NCBI RefSeq assembly: GCF_014205155.1
Contig: NZ_JACHMX010000001.1
Span: 7,998,001-8,062,000 of the forward strand
Reading direction: 5' to 3'
Length of the DNA: 64,000 nucleotides
Source of the DNA: Amycolatopsis umgeniensis
Lineage (GTDB): Bacteria; Actinomycetota; Actinomycetes; Mycobacteriales; Pseudonocardiaceae
The number at the start of each line of letters is the position of its first letter. Positions within the stretch are counted from its first letter, which is position 1. The notes below the pieces were generated by a model that did not search any database, was not told where the DNA came from, and saw nothing but the letters and a program-made list of their open reading frames with translations. A program made the position numbers and the translations under genes. Shown piece by piece: positions 50,191 through 58,815 of the stretch.

Positions 50191-51486
50191 TCATTCGTCT
50201 TCGAACCCTTCGTGCGGTCGCAGTTGCGAGGGAACGAAGGGAACACCGTCCAAGGTCGAGTCGGTGAACCTGATGTCACCGCTGAAGGTTGCGCCGTCGA
50301 ACGTGGTGTAGCTGCTGAAGGTCACCTGGTTGAACCAGGCGTCGCCCGCGAACGCGGCTTGGGTGAAGTAGGACCGATGCGCGAAGGTCACACCTGGCAG
50401 GTACGCGTCTTCGAAGAATGTGGCGTCATCGAAGGTCGCGCTGTCGGTGAAGGTGGCCTTGCTGAACACCACGCTCCCGGTGAACGTCGTGTTCTTGAAT
50501 CGGGCTTCGCGGAGGAATGAGGCCGAGCGAAAGGTGGCGGTCCCTTTGAAGGTGGCCGCGTCGAATCTGGCCGAGGCTTCGAAGGTCGCTTGGTCGAACC
50601 TGACGTCGCCGGTGAACCGGGCCTCCGAGAACCAGGAGTCGCCGGTGAACGTGACTCCGTCGAACCTGGTTTCCCCATCGAAGTGGATACCCATGAGCAG
50701 AGTGTCTCCGCAGAACCGGGCGTTCGAGAAGCGGGCGTTGTTGAGCCGGCAGTCGCGGAACATGACATCGATCAGCAGAGCCCCGCTGAGGTCCAGATCG
50801 ATGTCGGGCCAGAATCTCCTTCCGTCCTGGTAGTTCGGGTCGAGATGGTCGGTCAAGATACGTTGGGCGGTCGTTCGTACCTCGCGCTCTTGGATATCAC
50901 TTCGGTATTCGTTGTGGACTTCTTTCTCCGCTCCGGGATCGGGAGGCTTGTCGGGCAGCTCGTACGGCATACGAAGGTAGGCGCTGATCACATTGACGAT
51001 GGTCTGACGCTGTGGGGGATTGTCCTGTGCCAGGCGATCGAGTGCGTACAGTCCGGCGAGCCGGACGGGCGCTTTGTCCGCCCCCAGTTGCTCGACCGCT
51101 TTGAGATAGAGATCGCTGATCCGCCGTTCCGCGGCATCGTGGCGTGCGTCGTCGTTGGCCTGCTCTCGTAGCAGGAGATCACGACGTTTGGTCGCGAGAT
51201 CCTGTTCTGCGGTTTGCTGGCGTCGGGCGGCCAAGAGCAACGCGATGGCGCCACCAGCTCCGAGCACGATCGCGCCGACAGTGCGCACGCCCTCCAGACG
51301 TGCTTTGTCGACGTCTGTTCCCCGCCCGTAGAGAAAGAACAACACCCAGCCAGTGGCGATGGCGAAAGCGAGCAAGAGTCCAGCGCACAGGGTGATGGTG
51401 CGATTCGAAAGGGTGCGGTCTTCGCCGCGAGAGGGCGTGAGAGGCCAGGTTCGAGACTTCTCCGGAGGGTGAGAATCATCGGCCAT
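50191..51486 (-). CDS. Pentapeptide-repeat membrane protein
   Basis: 431 residues. Two hydrophobic helices at about 30-50 and 65-90 anchor it; a helical stretch with KRRDLLLREQANDDARHDAAERRISDLYLKAVEQLG follows. The C-terminal ~200 residues are an F/A-rich pentapeptide solenoid (ARFSNARFCG, TRFDGVTFTG, VRFDQATFEA, ATFRSASF...). Such right-handed beta helices are found in DNA-mimic gyrase protectors and in membrane-tethered signalling proteins; this size and anchoring fits the latter. Base composition is somewhat less GC-rich than its neighbours, so it may be acquired. Confidence 0.85.
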   Translation of the reverse strand: MADDSHPPEKSRTWPLTPSRGEDRTLSNRTITLCAGLLLAFAIATGWVLFFLYGRGTDVDKARLEGVRTVGAIVLGAGGAIALLLAARRQQTAEQDLATKRRDLLLREQANDDARHDAAERRISDLYLKAVEQLGADKAPVRLAGLYALDRLAQDNPPQRQTIVNVISAYLRMPYELPDKPPDPGAEKEVHNEYRSDIQEREVRTTAQRILTDHLDPNYQDGRRFWPDIDLDLSGALLIDVMFRDCRLNNARFSNARFCGDTLLMGIHFDGETRFDGVTFTGDSWFSEARFTGDVRFDQATFEASARFDAATFKGTATFRSASFLREARFKNTTFTGSVVFSKATFTDSATFDDATFFEDAYLPGVTFAHRSYFTQAAFAGDAWFNQVTFSSYTTFDGATFSGDIRFTDSTLDGVPFVPSQLRPHEGFEDE

Positions 51487-51575
51487 CAGACCATGATCGC
51501 AGCGTGGGGCCGGTTTCGAATCTGGCGAACACGTGATAGTTCCAGTCTAGGAGTGACTGGCCGCTTTGCGCGCCC

Positions 51576-51622
51576 ACCGTGTGGATTTCGGGACGTCAGA
51601 TGTCCCGAAATCCACACGGTGG
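51576..51622. repeat. Large palindrome with GATTTCGGGAC core
   Basis: Two perfect 20 bp arms (CACCGTGTGGATTTCGGGAC and its complement) around the 7-base loop GTCAGAT, between two divergent genes (pentapeptide protein and TetR). A shorter relative with arms GATTTGGGAC and loop GTTGAAT lies at 59973-59999. The C/G difference is compensated on both arms, indicating selection on the hairpin. Confidence 0.7.
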
Positions 51623-51732
51623 CGCCTCGCGCAGGCACGCCTGATGCGGGTATGGCGTCCTTCGGCGCCACCGGAGCGCTCCCTCCGCTAAGGTGAGGCG
51701 TTCGCGTGGCATCAAGGGCTGGGGGGTCCGCC

Positions 51733-52287
51733 ATGGTCGTCAAACGTTCCTATCACCATGGGGATCTTCGTCGTGCGCTCGTCCTGGCCGCACGCGAGAT
51801 CCTCGTCGAGCGGGGGCCCGAGGGGGTGAGCCTGCGCGGCGCGGTCGCGAAGGTGGGCGCGTCCACCGCGGCGCCGTACCGGCATTTCCGCGACAAGGAC
51901 GCGCTGCTGGTGGCTGTCGCGCTGGAGGGACACGCCGAACTGCAGGCTTCCTTGCGGGGCTGCGGCGCGGGGACGGTGACCGCGCTCGGGCATTCCTATC
52001 TCGGGTTCGCGCTGGAGAACCCCGCGCTGTACCGCTTGATGGCGGGCGCCGGGATCGGTGACCGCGCCGCGCATCCGGAACTCGCCGAGGCGCACCGCGA
52101 GACCTGCGCGGTGCTGGCCGACCGGGTGGGGGAGCGGGACGATCCCGGCGGGTTCGCCATCACGCTGTGGTGCCTGCTTCACGGGTTGTCCACGCTGGCG
52201 ATCGATGGCCATGTCGAACGGGGTTCCGTCGTCGCGGAGGCCGAGCGCAGCCTCGCTTTCTTGAGCGACGGCACAGGGGTGTCGTGA
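51733..52287 (+). CDS. TetR-family transcriptional regulator
   Basis: 184 residues. The N-terminal helix-turn-helix is canonical (LRRALVLAAREILVERGPEGVSLRGAVAKVGASTAAPYRHFRDKDALLVAVA). The ligand-binding C-terminal domain shows ALYRLMAGAG, typical of the WHG/TetR_C_25-like group. Its targets are not adjacent in an obvious operon: the next gene, a secreted amidase, is convergent. Possibly autoregulated; no operator palindrome could be singled out beside the large hairpin upstream. Confidence 0.88.
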   Translation: MVVKRSYHHGDLRRALVLAAREILVERGPEGVSLRGAVAKVGASTAAPYRHFRDKDALLVAVALEGHAELQASLRGCGAGTVTALGHSYLGFALENPALYRLMAGAGIGDRAAHPELAEAHRETCAVLADRVGERDDPGGFAITLWCLLHGLSTLAIDGHVERGSVVAEAERSLAFLSDGTGVS

Positions 52288-52299
52288 GTAGTGGTTCCG

Positions 52300-52354
52300 G
52301 TCCGTGAAGGCCTCCTTGAGGGACCCAGAGTCCCTCAAGGAGGCCTTCACGGAC
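52300..52354. terminator. Perfect 25 bp-arm hairpin between convergent genes
   Basis: Two perfectly complementary arms of 25 bp, starting GTCCGTGAAGGCCTCC and ending GGAGGCCTTCACGGAC, enclose the loop CCAGA (52325-52329). It lies 13 bp after the TetR stop and 52 bp from the amidase stop: a likely bidirectional terminator of the GTGAAGG family. The right arm and the bases after it reappear at 60051-60085. Confidence 0.75.
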
Positions 52355-52405
52355 TTGCCGATCGCCACGCGCACCGGCAGTCACGCCAGTCGCGGGTCCA
52401 GGTGT

Positions 52406-54007
52406 TCAGCCGATCGACGGGATGAACGTCGGCAGCCGCCGGACCTTCGTGTCCTGCTCGAAGGCGTAGGCGATGGCCAGCAAGGACGGCTCGCTGAACC
52501 GCCCGCCCATGATCGACAACCCCAGCGGCAGCGGTCCGGAGTACGCCATCGGGACGGTCATGTTGGCGTAGCCCGACACGGCCGCCGGTCCGGACGAGTC
52601 GATGAGCAGCGCGCCGTCGCCGACCCCGAGTTGCGTCTTCCACGCGGCGTTGTTGGTCGGCGCCACGATCGCGTCCAGTTTGTTCCCGCGCAGCGTCTCG
52701 TCGAGACCCCGCCGGGCGGCGCTCGTCGCGGCTTCCCGCATCACGCGGTAGGCCGGATCGTTGAGGTCACCGCTGGTCGCCTGCGACCGGTCCCACAGGT
52801 TGTGGGTCCAGTACGGCATTTCGACGGCCGCGTGGTCCAGGTTGTACTGGATCATTCCTGCCAGATCGGCGGGGTGCTTGCCGCCGGTGGACGCGAGGTA
52901 GGCGTTGATGTCGTGTTTGAACTCGGTCCTGATCGCGGGGAACTCGTTGGCCGCGATGACGTCCAGATAGGGGATCGTGATCTCCACCGTGGTCGCGCCG
53001 AGCTTCCGGAGCTTGCCCAGGGCCTGTTCGAACGCGGCCTTGGTCGCGTCGTCGGGGGTGTAGACCTCACGCCAGATGCCGATTCGCTTGCCGCGCAAGG
53101 CGTTGGGGCGCAGGAACTTCGTGTAGTCGTCGAGTGACTGCCGGGCGGCGTCGACGGTGATCGGATCACGGCGGTCTGCGCCGTTGAGGGCCGCGAGCAG
53201 GATCGCGGCGTCGACCACGTTGCGCGCCATCGGGCCCGCGGTGTCCTGCTGCTTCGACACCGGCACGATCCCGCTGCGGCTGACCAGTCCGAGACTCGGC
53301 TTGACGCCCACGATGCCGTTGGCGCCGGACGGACAGCTGATCGAACCGTCCGTCTCGGTCCCGACGGCGACGGTCGCCAGATGTGCCGCGACGGCGACCC
53401 CTGGACCGGACGACGAACCGCACGGGTTGCGGTCGAGGACGTAGGGGTTGGCGGTCTGGCCCGCGAGCGGGCTCCAGCCGTTCGAGGAACTGGTGGAACG
53501 GTAGCTCGACCATTCCGACAGGTTGGCCTTGCCGAGGATGATCGCCCCGGCCTCGCGCAGGTTTTCGACCACGCCGGCGTCACGGTAGGGGCGGGATTCC
53601 AGCAGCGCCGTCGATCCGGCCGTGGTCGGCTGCCGGTCCGCGGTGTCGATGTTGTCCTTGAGCAGCACCGGGATGCCGTCCATGAGGCCCTTCGACTGGT
53701 GCCGGAGCCGTCGCACGTCACTGGCCGCGGCGAGCCGCAGCGCGTCCGGGTTCGTGGTGAGCACCGCGTGCAGCGTCGGATTCAGTTTGCGGATCCGATG
53801 CAGGTAGAAGGCCGTCAGCTCGACCGAGGACAGCCGCCCGGAGCGCATCGCCCGCTGCAGATCCGGGATCGTGGCCCGTTCCAGGTCGATCCCGGCCACG
53901 ACAGGACGTCCGGAATGGGCCGCTGCCTGTGCCGGGACGGCGGTGGTCGCGGAAGCGACGAACACCATGACGAGAAATGCGGACACGGCCGCGAGACGCT
54001 TTTTCAA
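52406..54007 (-). CDS. Secreted amidase-signature enzyme
   Basis: 533 residues with a signal peptide (RLAAVSAFLVMVFVASATTAVPAQA, cleavage near residue 29). The amidase-signature triad is present: Lys117 (LLKDN), cis-Ser in CGSSSGPG (about 199) and the nucleophile Ser222 in GTETDGSISCP; the usual Gly before the nucleophile pair is Asp here. It hydrolyses an amide outside the cell; substrate unknown (peptide amides or amidated wall components). TTG start behind AAGGAGGG. It is convergent with the TetR gene. Confidence 0.9.
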   Translation of the reverse strand: MKKRLAAVSAFLVMVFVASATTAVPAQAAAHSGRPVVAGIDLERATIPDLQRAMRSGRLSSVELTAFYLHRIRKLNPTLHAVLTTNPDALRLAAASDVRRLRHQSKGLMDGIPVLLKDNIDTADRQPTTAGSTALLESRPYRDAGVVENLREAGAIILGKANLSEWSSYRSTSSSNGWSPLAGQTANPYVLDRNPCGSSSGPGVAVAAHLATVAVGTETDGSISCPSGANGIVGVKPSLGLVSRSGIVPVSKQQDTAGPMARNVVDAAILLAALNGADRRDPITVDAARQSLDDYTKFLRPNALRGKRIGIWREVYTPDDATKAAFEQALGKLRKLGATTVEITIPYLDVIAANEFPAIRTEFKHDINAYLASTGGKHPADLAGMIQYNLDHAAVEMPYWTHNLWDRSQATSGDLNDPAYRVMREAATSAARRGLDETLRGNKLDAIVAPTNNAAWKTQLGVGDGALLIDSSGPAAVSGYANMTVPMAYSGPLPLGLSIMGGRFSEPSLLAIAYAFEQDTKVRRLPTFIPSIG

Positions 54008-54303
54008 GGAATTCCCTCCTTGGTCGAAAGAATTCCTGAACCGTACGTGCGCCGGTTATGTCCGGAACCACCGGATGGAGCAGGGTAAAGGGTGGTTGAA
54101 TTGTCTTTCCCGGTGGTTGACCGGTAGGCGATCGGTCACGCATACGACCTTGTGGCAAGAGGGAAACGTGGTTTTCGCACTCGGCGCTGCCGGATGCGGA
54201 CGCAGCGTGAGACGATTCGACGGTTTTCGTCAGAAATATTCCGCCAGTATTCGGCCGTCGGGTTGGCCGTCGAATTGATCGGGATTTGTTCGGGGTTCCT
54301 CGA

Positions 54304-54996
54304 TCATCCGGCCCGGTTCGGCCGCGAGGACTCGGCGAGCGCGGCGCTGAAAGAGCGCGCGGTGCTCGCCAAACCGGCGACCGCCGAAACCGGGTCGCGC
54401 CGGGCTGGCAGGACGGCGGCGAGTGCCGCGCCGACCCGGCCGTCCGGGGTCCTGATGCCCACGGCGGCGCAGCCGAGCCCCGCCGTGATGGTCTCCGACT
54501 CGGCCGCGTACCCGGCCGCGCGGATCTCGAGGGCGTCGGCGTCCGGTTCCGCGAGCGCGGGGTGGTGGGCGGCGAGGAGCCGTCCGGCGGCTGTCCCGGG
54601 CGGCAGCGGGCTGCCGGGCCACACGGGGACGTCGTCGGCGGGCAGGACGGCCCCCGCCGCGACCAGCGCGCGGCCCTCCCTCGGGACCACGAGCACGAGG
54701 CTCACCCGCATCCGCGCCGAAAGCACCGGCAGCCACTCCTTGGCCAGATCCCGCAGTTCGGGCTGCCAGAACCGGCCGAGCCGGAACACCCGCGAGCCGA
54801 TCCGGTAGCTGCGGTCCGCCCGCTCGACCGCGCCGAGGTCGGCCAGTTGCTCGAGGAGCCGGTGCACGGTGGTCTTCGGGAGCCCGGTGGTCCGCACGAG
54901 CTGGGTCAGCCCGGCCTGTCCGCCGTGCTCGTCGAGTGCTTCGAGCAACGCGAACGCGCCTTCGAGCACGCCGCGTCCGCCAAGGGGTTCTCGCAT
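54304..54996 (-). CDS. IclR-family transcriptional regulator
   Basis: 230 residues. Winged helix at the N-terminus (AFALLEALDEHGGQAGLTQLVRTTGLPKTTVHRLLEQLADLGAVER) and the IclR effector domain behind it (LRDLAKEWLPVLSARMRVSLVLVV; GYAAESETITAGLGCAAVGIRTPDGRV). It is divergent from the Ser/Thr kinase gene (230 bp gap) and about 300 bp upstream of the amidase on the same strand, which could be its target. The 54008-54303 gap shows no gene. Confidence 0.9.
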   Translation of the reverse strand: MREPLGGRGVLEGAFALLEALDEHGGQAGLTQLVRTTGLPKTTVHRLLEQLADLGAVERADRSYRIGSRVFRLGRFWQPELRDLAKEWLPVLSARMRVSLVLVVPREGRALVAAGAVLPADDVPVWPGSPLPPGTAAGRLLAAHHPALAEPDADALEIRAAGYAAESETITAGLGCAAVGIRTPDGRVGAALAAVLPARRDPVSAVAGLASTARSFSAALAESSRPNRAG

Positions 54997-55225
54997 CGCC
55001 GCCCTTTCCCGAGTTCAGGCCACACCGGAGAAGTAAAGTGCGCCCCCGGCCGTCCGGGATACGAACTTTCGGGCAGCCGATGGGGCGGGGTTCCGCTGAA
55101 CGGCCCAGCCCGCGACGTGACCGACGCCGCGCCGGAAACGACCGTGCCGGGTCCTGCGCCCCGGCGCGTTCCTGGCATGCTGGCAAGGTTCGCGCGAACA
55201 CCACAGCTCCAGGGGGACGTCGATA

Positions 55226-56617
55226 ATGGAGGAGATCCGCCGCCTCGCCGATCGGTTCGATCTCATCGAGCCCGTCGGCGGTGGCTCCATGGGCACCGTG
55301 TGGCGTGCGCGCGACGACAACCTGGAGCGCACGGTCGCGGTCAAGGAACTCCTTCTGCCGCACGGGCAAGGGGAGCAGAAGGCCGACGAGGCCAAGAACC
55401 GCGCGCTGCGCGAGGCCAGGATCGCCGCGCGGCTGGTGCATCCGCACGCCATCACCGTCTTCGGCGTGATCGACGAGCAGGACCGCCCGTGGATCATCAT
55501 GGAGTACCTCCCCTCGATCAGCCTCGCGGACAAACTGCGCGAAGGGCCGATGGAGGTCGACGACGTCATCCGGCTCGCCATCCAGTTGTGCTCGGCGCTG
55601 GCGGCCGCGCACCGGGCGGGCATCGTGCACCGCGACATCAAGCCCGGCAACGTCCTGCTCGGTGACGACGACACCGTCAAGATCACCGATTTCGGGATCT
55701 CGCGGGCGATGGGCGACGTCCAGCTCACCGCGACCGGCGAGATCTCCGGGACGCCGGCGTTCCTGGCGCCCGAGGTCGCCCGCGGTGAGGACGCCACTTC
55801 CGCTTCCGACGTCTTCTCCCTCGGCGCGACGCTGTACACCGCGCTCGAAGGCGGCACGCCCTACGGCACGGCGGAGAACCCGATCGCGCTGCTGTACCGC
55901 GCGTCGAGCGGCGAGATCACCCCGCCGGTCAAATCGGGCATCCTGACGCCCCTGTTGACCCGTCTCCTCGACGTCCGGCCGGACAGCAGGCCGACGATGA
56001 CCGAGACCGAGCGCGAACTGCGGGCGCTGGCGGCGGGGGAGCCGACGACGCTCGTCGCCGAGGAACCGCCGCCGAAGGCGCGCAAGGGAATGCTGATCGG
56101 CGTGATCGCCGCGTTCCTCGTGCTCGCGGCCGCCGCGGCCCTGGTCGTGGTGCTCACCCGAGGCGAGGACACCCCGACGGACGCGGCGCCGCCGCCGGCC
56201 TCGCAGTCGCAGGCCGTCACCCCGCCGCCGACGACCTCCGCCGAACCGCCGCCGCCCTCTTCGGCGCCCCCGTCGTCGTCACCGCCCCCGGCCACGTCGT
56301 CTTCAGCCCCGCCGCCTGTGGCGCAGACGCCCGGCGAGGCGCTTTCGGCGTACTACGCGCTCATTCCGGGGAATCTCCAGGCCGGGTTCGCGACGTTGAC
56401 CGACAACTTCAAGCGCTCGAAGAACCAGAGCTTCGAGCGCTACTCGAACTTCTGGAAGCCCTACAGCGCGGTGACCGTCTCGAACGTGTCCGAATCCGGC
56501 ACCACGGTGACGGCGACGCTCACCTACGTGAGGGTCGGGGGCGGGACCACGACGGAGAAGGCGACCTTCGGCATGGTGCAGCAGGACGGGCGCTACCTCA
56601 TCGATTCCCAGCGCTGA
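55226..56617 (+). CDS. Membrane Ser/Thr protein kinase (PknB-type)
   Basis: 463 residues. Kinase domain 10-275: Lys40 (VAVKELL), catalytic HRDIKPGN (His135-Asp137), DFG (155-157) and APEVARGE. One membrane helix at about 289-310, an extracellular Pro/Ser-rich linker to about 365, and a C-terminal ~95-residue domain (SAYYALIPGNLQAGFATLTDNFK ... FGMVQQDGRYLIDSQR) of the SnoaL/NTF2-like type, instead of PASTA repeats; this is the likely sensor. Its 3' end overlaps the convergent LLM gene by 20 bp. Confidence 0.93.
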   Translation: MEEIRRLADRFDLIEPVGGGSMGTVWRARDDNLERTVAVKELLLPHGQGEQKADEAKNRALREARIAARLVHPHAITVFGVIDEQDRPWIIMEYLPSISLADKLREGPMEVDDVIRLAIQLCSALAAAHRAGIVHRDIKPGNVLLGDDDTVKITDFGISRAMGDVQLTATGEISGTPAFLAPEVARGEDATSASDVFSLGATLYTALEGGTPYGTAENPIALLYRASSGEITPPVKSGILTPLLTRLLDVRPDSRPTMTETERELRALAAGEPTTLVAEEPPPKARKGMLIGVIAAFLVLAAAAALVVVLTRGEDTPTDAAPPPASQSQAVTPPPTTSAEPPPPSSAPPSSSPPPATSSSAPPPVAQTPGEALSAYYALIPGNLQAGFATLTDNFKRSKNQSFERYSNFWKPYSAVTVSNVSESGTTVTATLTYVRVGGGTTTEKATFGMVQQDGRYLIDSQR

Positions 56618-57455
56618 GGCCGAGTTTCCCGGCGAGGCGGTGAAGCCAGGCCTCGACCTCTTCGGGGGAGCGGTCCGGGAGGCCGAAGATCGTCTCGGTG
56701 ACCCCGGCCGCTTCCAGCTTGGCCAGGTTTTCCGGATCCGGGCGGACGCCGAGCGCCGAGATCTCCGGTTCTCCGGCGCGGCCTTCCTCGTGCCAGATCT
56801 CGCGCAGCCGCCGGGCCTTGTCCTCGATGTCCGTGTCGCCGGGGGTGGTGAGCCAGCCGTCGGCGGATTTCGCGATCCAGCGGAACGTCTTCTCCGTGCC
56901 GCCCGCGCCGACGATCACCGGGATGTGCGCCTGAGCCGGTTTCGGCCACGCCCAGCTCGCGCCGAACGAGACGAACTCGCCCGCGTACGAGGCTTCGTCG
57001 TCCGTCCAGAGGGCGCGCATCGCTTCCAGGTACTCGCGCAGGACCGTCCGCCGCTTGCCGCCCGGGACGCCGTGATCGGCCAGTTCGTCGACGTTCCAGC
57101 CGAAGCCGACGCCGAGGGTGACCCGCCCGGCCGAGAGATGATCGAGGCTGGCGATCGTCTTCGCCAGCGTGATCGGATCGCTCTCGACAGGGAGGGCGAC
57201 CGCCGTCGCGAGCCGGATCCGCTTGGTCACCGAGGCCGCCGTCGCCAGTGCGACCCACGGGTCCAGCGTGCGCAGGTAGCGATCGTCGGGCAACGACGAA
57301 TCGCCGGTGCGCGGATGTGGGGCCTCCCGTTTGACCGGGATATGCGTGTGCTCGGGCACGTGGAAGGCGTCGAAGCCCGCGGCCTCGGCCGCTTGCGCGG
57401 CGGCCGACGGCGTGATGCCCCGGTCACTGGTGAACAGTACGATCCCGTGTCTCAC
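56598..57455 (-). CDS. LLM-class F420-dependent oxidoreductase
   Basis: 285 residues from GTG, luciferase-like barrel: AAEAAGFDAFHVPEHTHIPVKREAPHP, KRIRLATAVALPVESDPITLAKTIASLDHLSAGRVTLGVGFGWNVDEL, then PVIVGAGGTEKTFRWIAKSADGW. This is the pattern of the Rv2161c-like F420 subgroup of mycobacteria; cofactor and substrate are inferred. It lies 9 bp... to 27 bp upstream of no gene in its own direction: the next gene upstream on this strand is the P450 at 57482-58672, 26 bp away, so P450 and oxidoreductase are probably one operon. Confidence 0.86.
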   Translation of the reverse strand: MRHGIVLFTSDRGITPSAAAQAAEAAGFDAFHVPEHTHIPVKREAPHPRTGDSSLPDDRYLRTLDPWVALATAASVTKRIRLATAVALPVESDPITLAKTIASLDHLSAGRVTLGVGFGWNVDELADHGVPGGKRRTVLREYLEAMRALWTDDEASYAGEFVSFGASWAWPKPAQAHIPVIVGAGGTEKTFRWIAKSADGWLTTPGDTDIEDKARRLREIWHEEGRAGEPEISALGVRPDPENLAKLEAAGVTETIFGLPDRSPEEVEAWLHRLAGKLGLSAGNR

Positions 57456-57481
57456 AGCCGGTCACATTATTAGAACGTGTT

Positions 57482-58672
57482 TCAGTTTGCAACCGTCGCG
57501 TGCAGCTTGACCGGCAGCGCGTTCAACCGCCAGGTGCCCGGGTCCGGGATCCGCAGGAGGCCGTCCGCGAGCGCCAGGCCGGGGAAGCGGCGCAGCAGTG
57601 CGGTGAGCGCGACCTCGGTCTGCACCCTGGCGAGTGACGCGCCGAGGCAGAAATGCGGACCGTGGGCGAACGCCAGATGCCAGGCGGGCCCCGCCGCGCG
57701 CCGGATGTCGAAGACGTCCGGTTCGGGAAACGCCCGCGGATCCCGGTTCACCGCGGCGATCGCGACGGTGACGGGTGCTCCTTCGGGGATCAGGACGTCG
57801 CCGATCCGGACATCCGTCGTGGTGAGCCGGGGGATTGTCAGCAGCTGAGGGCTGCACCAGCGCATCAGCTCCTCGACCGCACCGGGCATGAGAGCCGGGT
57901 CTTCGCGGAGCTCGGCCAGCTGCGCGGGGTGGGACAGCAGGACCTCGACGGCGTTGGCGATGAGGTTGCCGGGCACCTGACCGCCCAGGACCAGCTGCCA
58001 GACCAGGGCGACCAGTTCGGTTTCGCTGAGCCTGTCGCCGTCCTCGGCTTGGATCTGCAGGAGCTGCGAGACGACGTCCTCGGCGGGTTCGAGCTTCCGT
58101 TTCGCGATGGCGGCCAGTGAGTCCTCGACGATCCCGGGGACCGCTTCCGAGAGCCCTTGGCCGTCGCCGGCCGCGACCATGGTTCCGTACTCGCGCCAGC
58201 GCGGACGGTCTGCTTCGGTGATGCCGACCAGTGCGCAGATCACGTCGACCGGCAGCGGACGCGCGAAGGCGGTGACCAGGTCGATCCGGTCTTCTCCGGC
58301 GAGGCCGTCGAGGAGGTCGTCCACGAGCCGCTCGATCCCCGGGCGGAGCGCGGCGGCCTTGCGCGGGGTGAAGGCGGGGGCCACGAGGCGCCGGAGCCGG
58401 AGGTGCTCCGGACCTTCGACCTCTTGCATGCTCCGCATGTACGGGCGGCAGTGTTCGGGTATCTCCATGCGCTGGTAGCTGGCCGGACTCAAGGCGAACC
58501 GTGGGTCACTCAGCATCTTCCGCGCCTCTTCGTGGCGCAGGACCGCCCACATCTCGAACCCCGGCGCGACGAGTTTGGCGATCGGGGAGCGCTCGCGGAC
58601 CGGGCCGTACGCGGTGAAGGGGTCGCGCAGGACCTCGGGGTCGGTCAGGAGGATCTCGGGAACGTCGGACAA
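57482..58672 (-). CDS. Atypical cytochrome P450
   Basis: 396 residues from a TTG at 58672, chosen for GGGAG seven bases upstream (a TTG at 58699 would add nine). ExxR (Glu268-Arg271) and the haem loop FAHGPHFCLG with Cys342 are intact. The I-helix reads GGQVPGN (230-236) where P450s have AGHETT: the acid is Val233 and the proton-relay Thr is Pro234. That predicts altered oxygen activation, for example peroxide use or substrate-assisted catalysis. It precedes an F420-type oxidoreductase gene by 26 bp on the same strand. Substrate unknown. Confidence 0.9.
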   Translation of the reverse strand: MSDVPEILLTDPEVLRDPFTAYGPVRERSPIAKLVAPGFEMWAVLRHEEARKMLSDPRFALSPASYQRMEIPEHCRPYMRSMQEVEGPEHLRLRRLVAPAFTPRKAAALRPGIERLVDDLLDGLAGEDRIDLVTAFARPLPVDVICALVGITEADRPRWREYGTMVAAGDGQGLSEAVPGIVEDSLAAIAKRKLEPAEDVVSQLLQIQAEDGDRLSETELVALVWQLVLGGQVPGNLIANAVEVLLSHPAQLAELREDPALMPGAVEELMRWCSPQLLTIPRLTTTDVRIGDVLIPEGAPVTVAIAAVNRDPRAFPEPDVFDIRRAAGPAWHLAFAHGPHFCLGASLARVQTEVALTALLRRFPGLALADGLLRIPDPGTWRLNALPVKLHATVAN

Positions 58673-58701
58673 GGCAGCTCTCCCAGTTCGGATGTTCAAA
58701 G

Positions 58702-58720
58702 CAGATGTTCACATCATCTG
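58702..58720. promoter_or_regulatory. Inverted repeat upstream of the P450
   Basis: CAGATG-N7-CATCTG, 30 bp before the P450 start, with an overlapping GATG-TTCA-CATC and a direct repeat of GATGTTCA. This could be the operator of the P450/oxidoreductase operon; the binding protein is not evident. Confidence 0.35.
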
Positions 58721-58815
58721 AGTGAGGACAGTATCCTGCTCCGAGTAGGAGAGCAATGTCGGGAGGCCGCCGCGCTCAGTTCACCGGCGGCGTCGTCCCG
58801 TGTGGACCATCGCCG

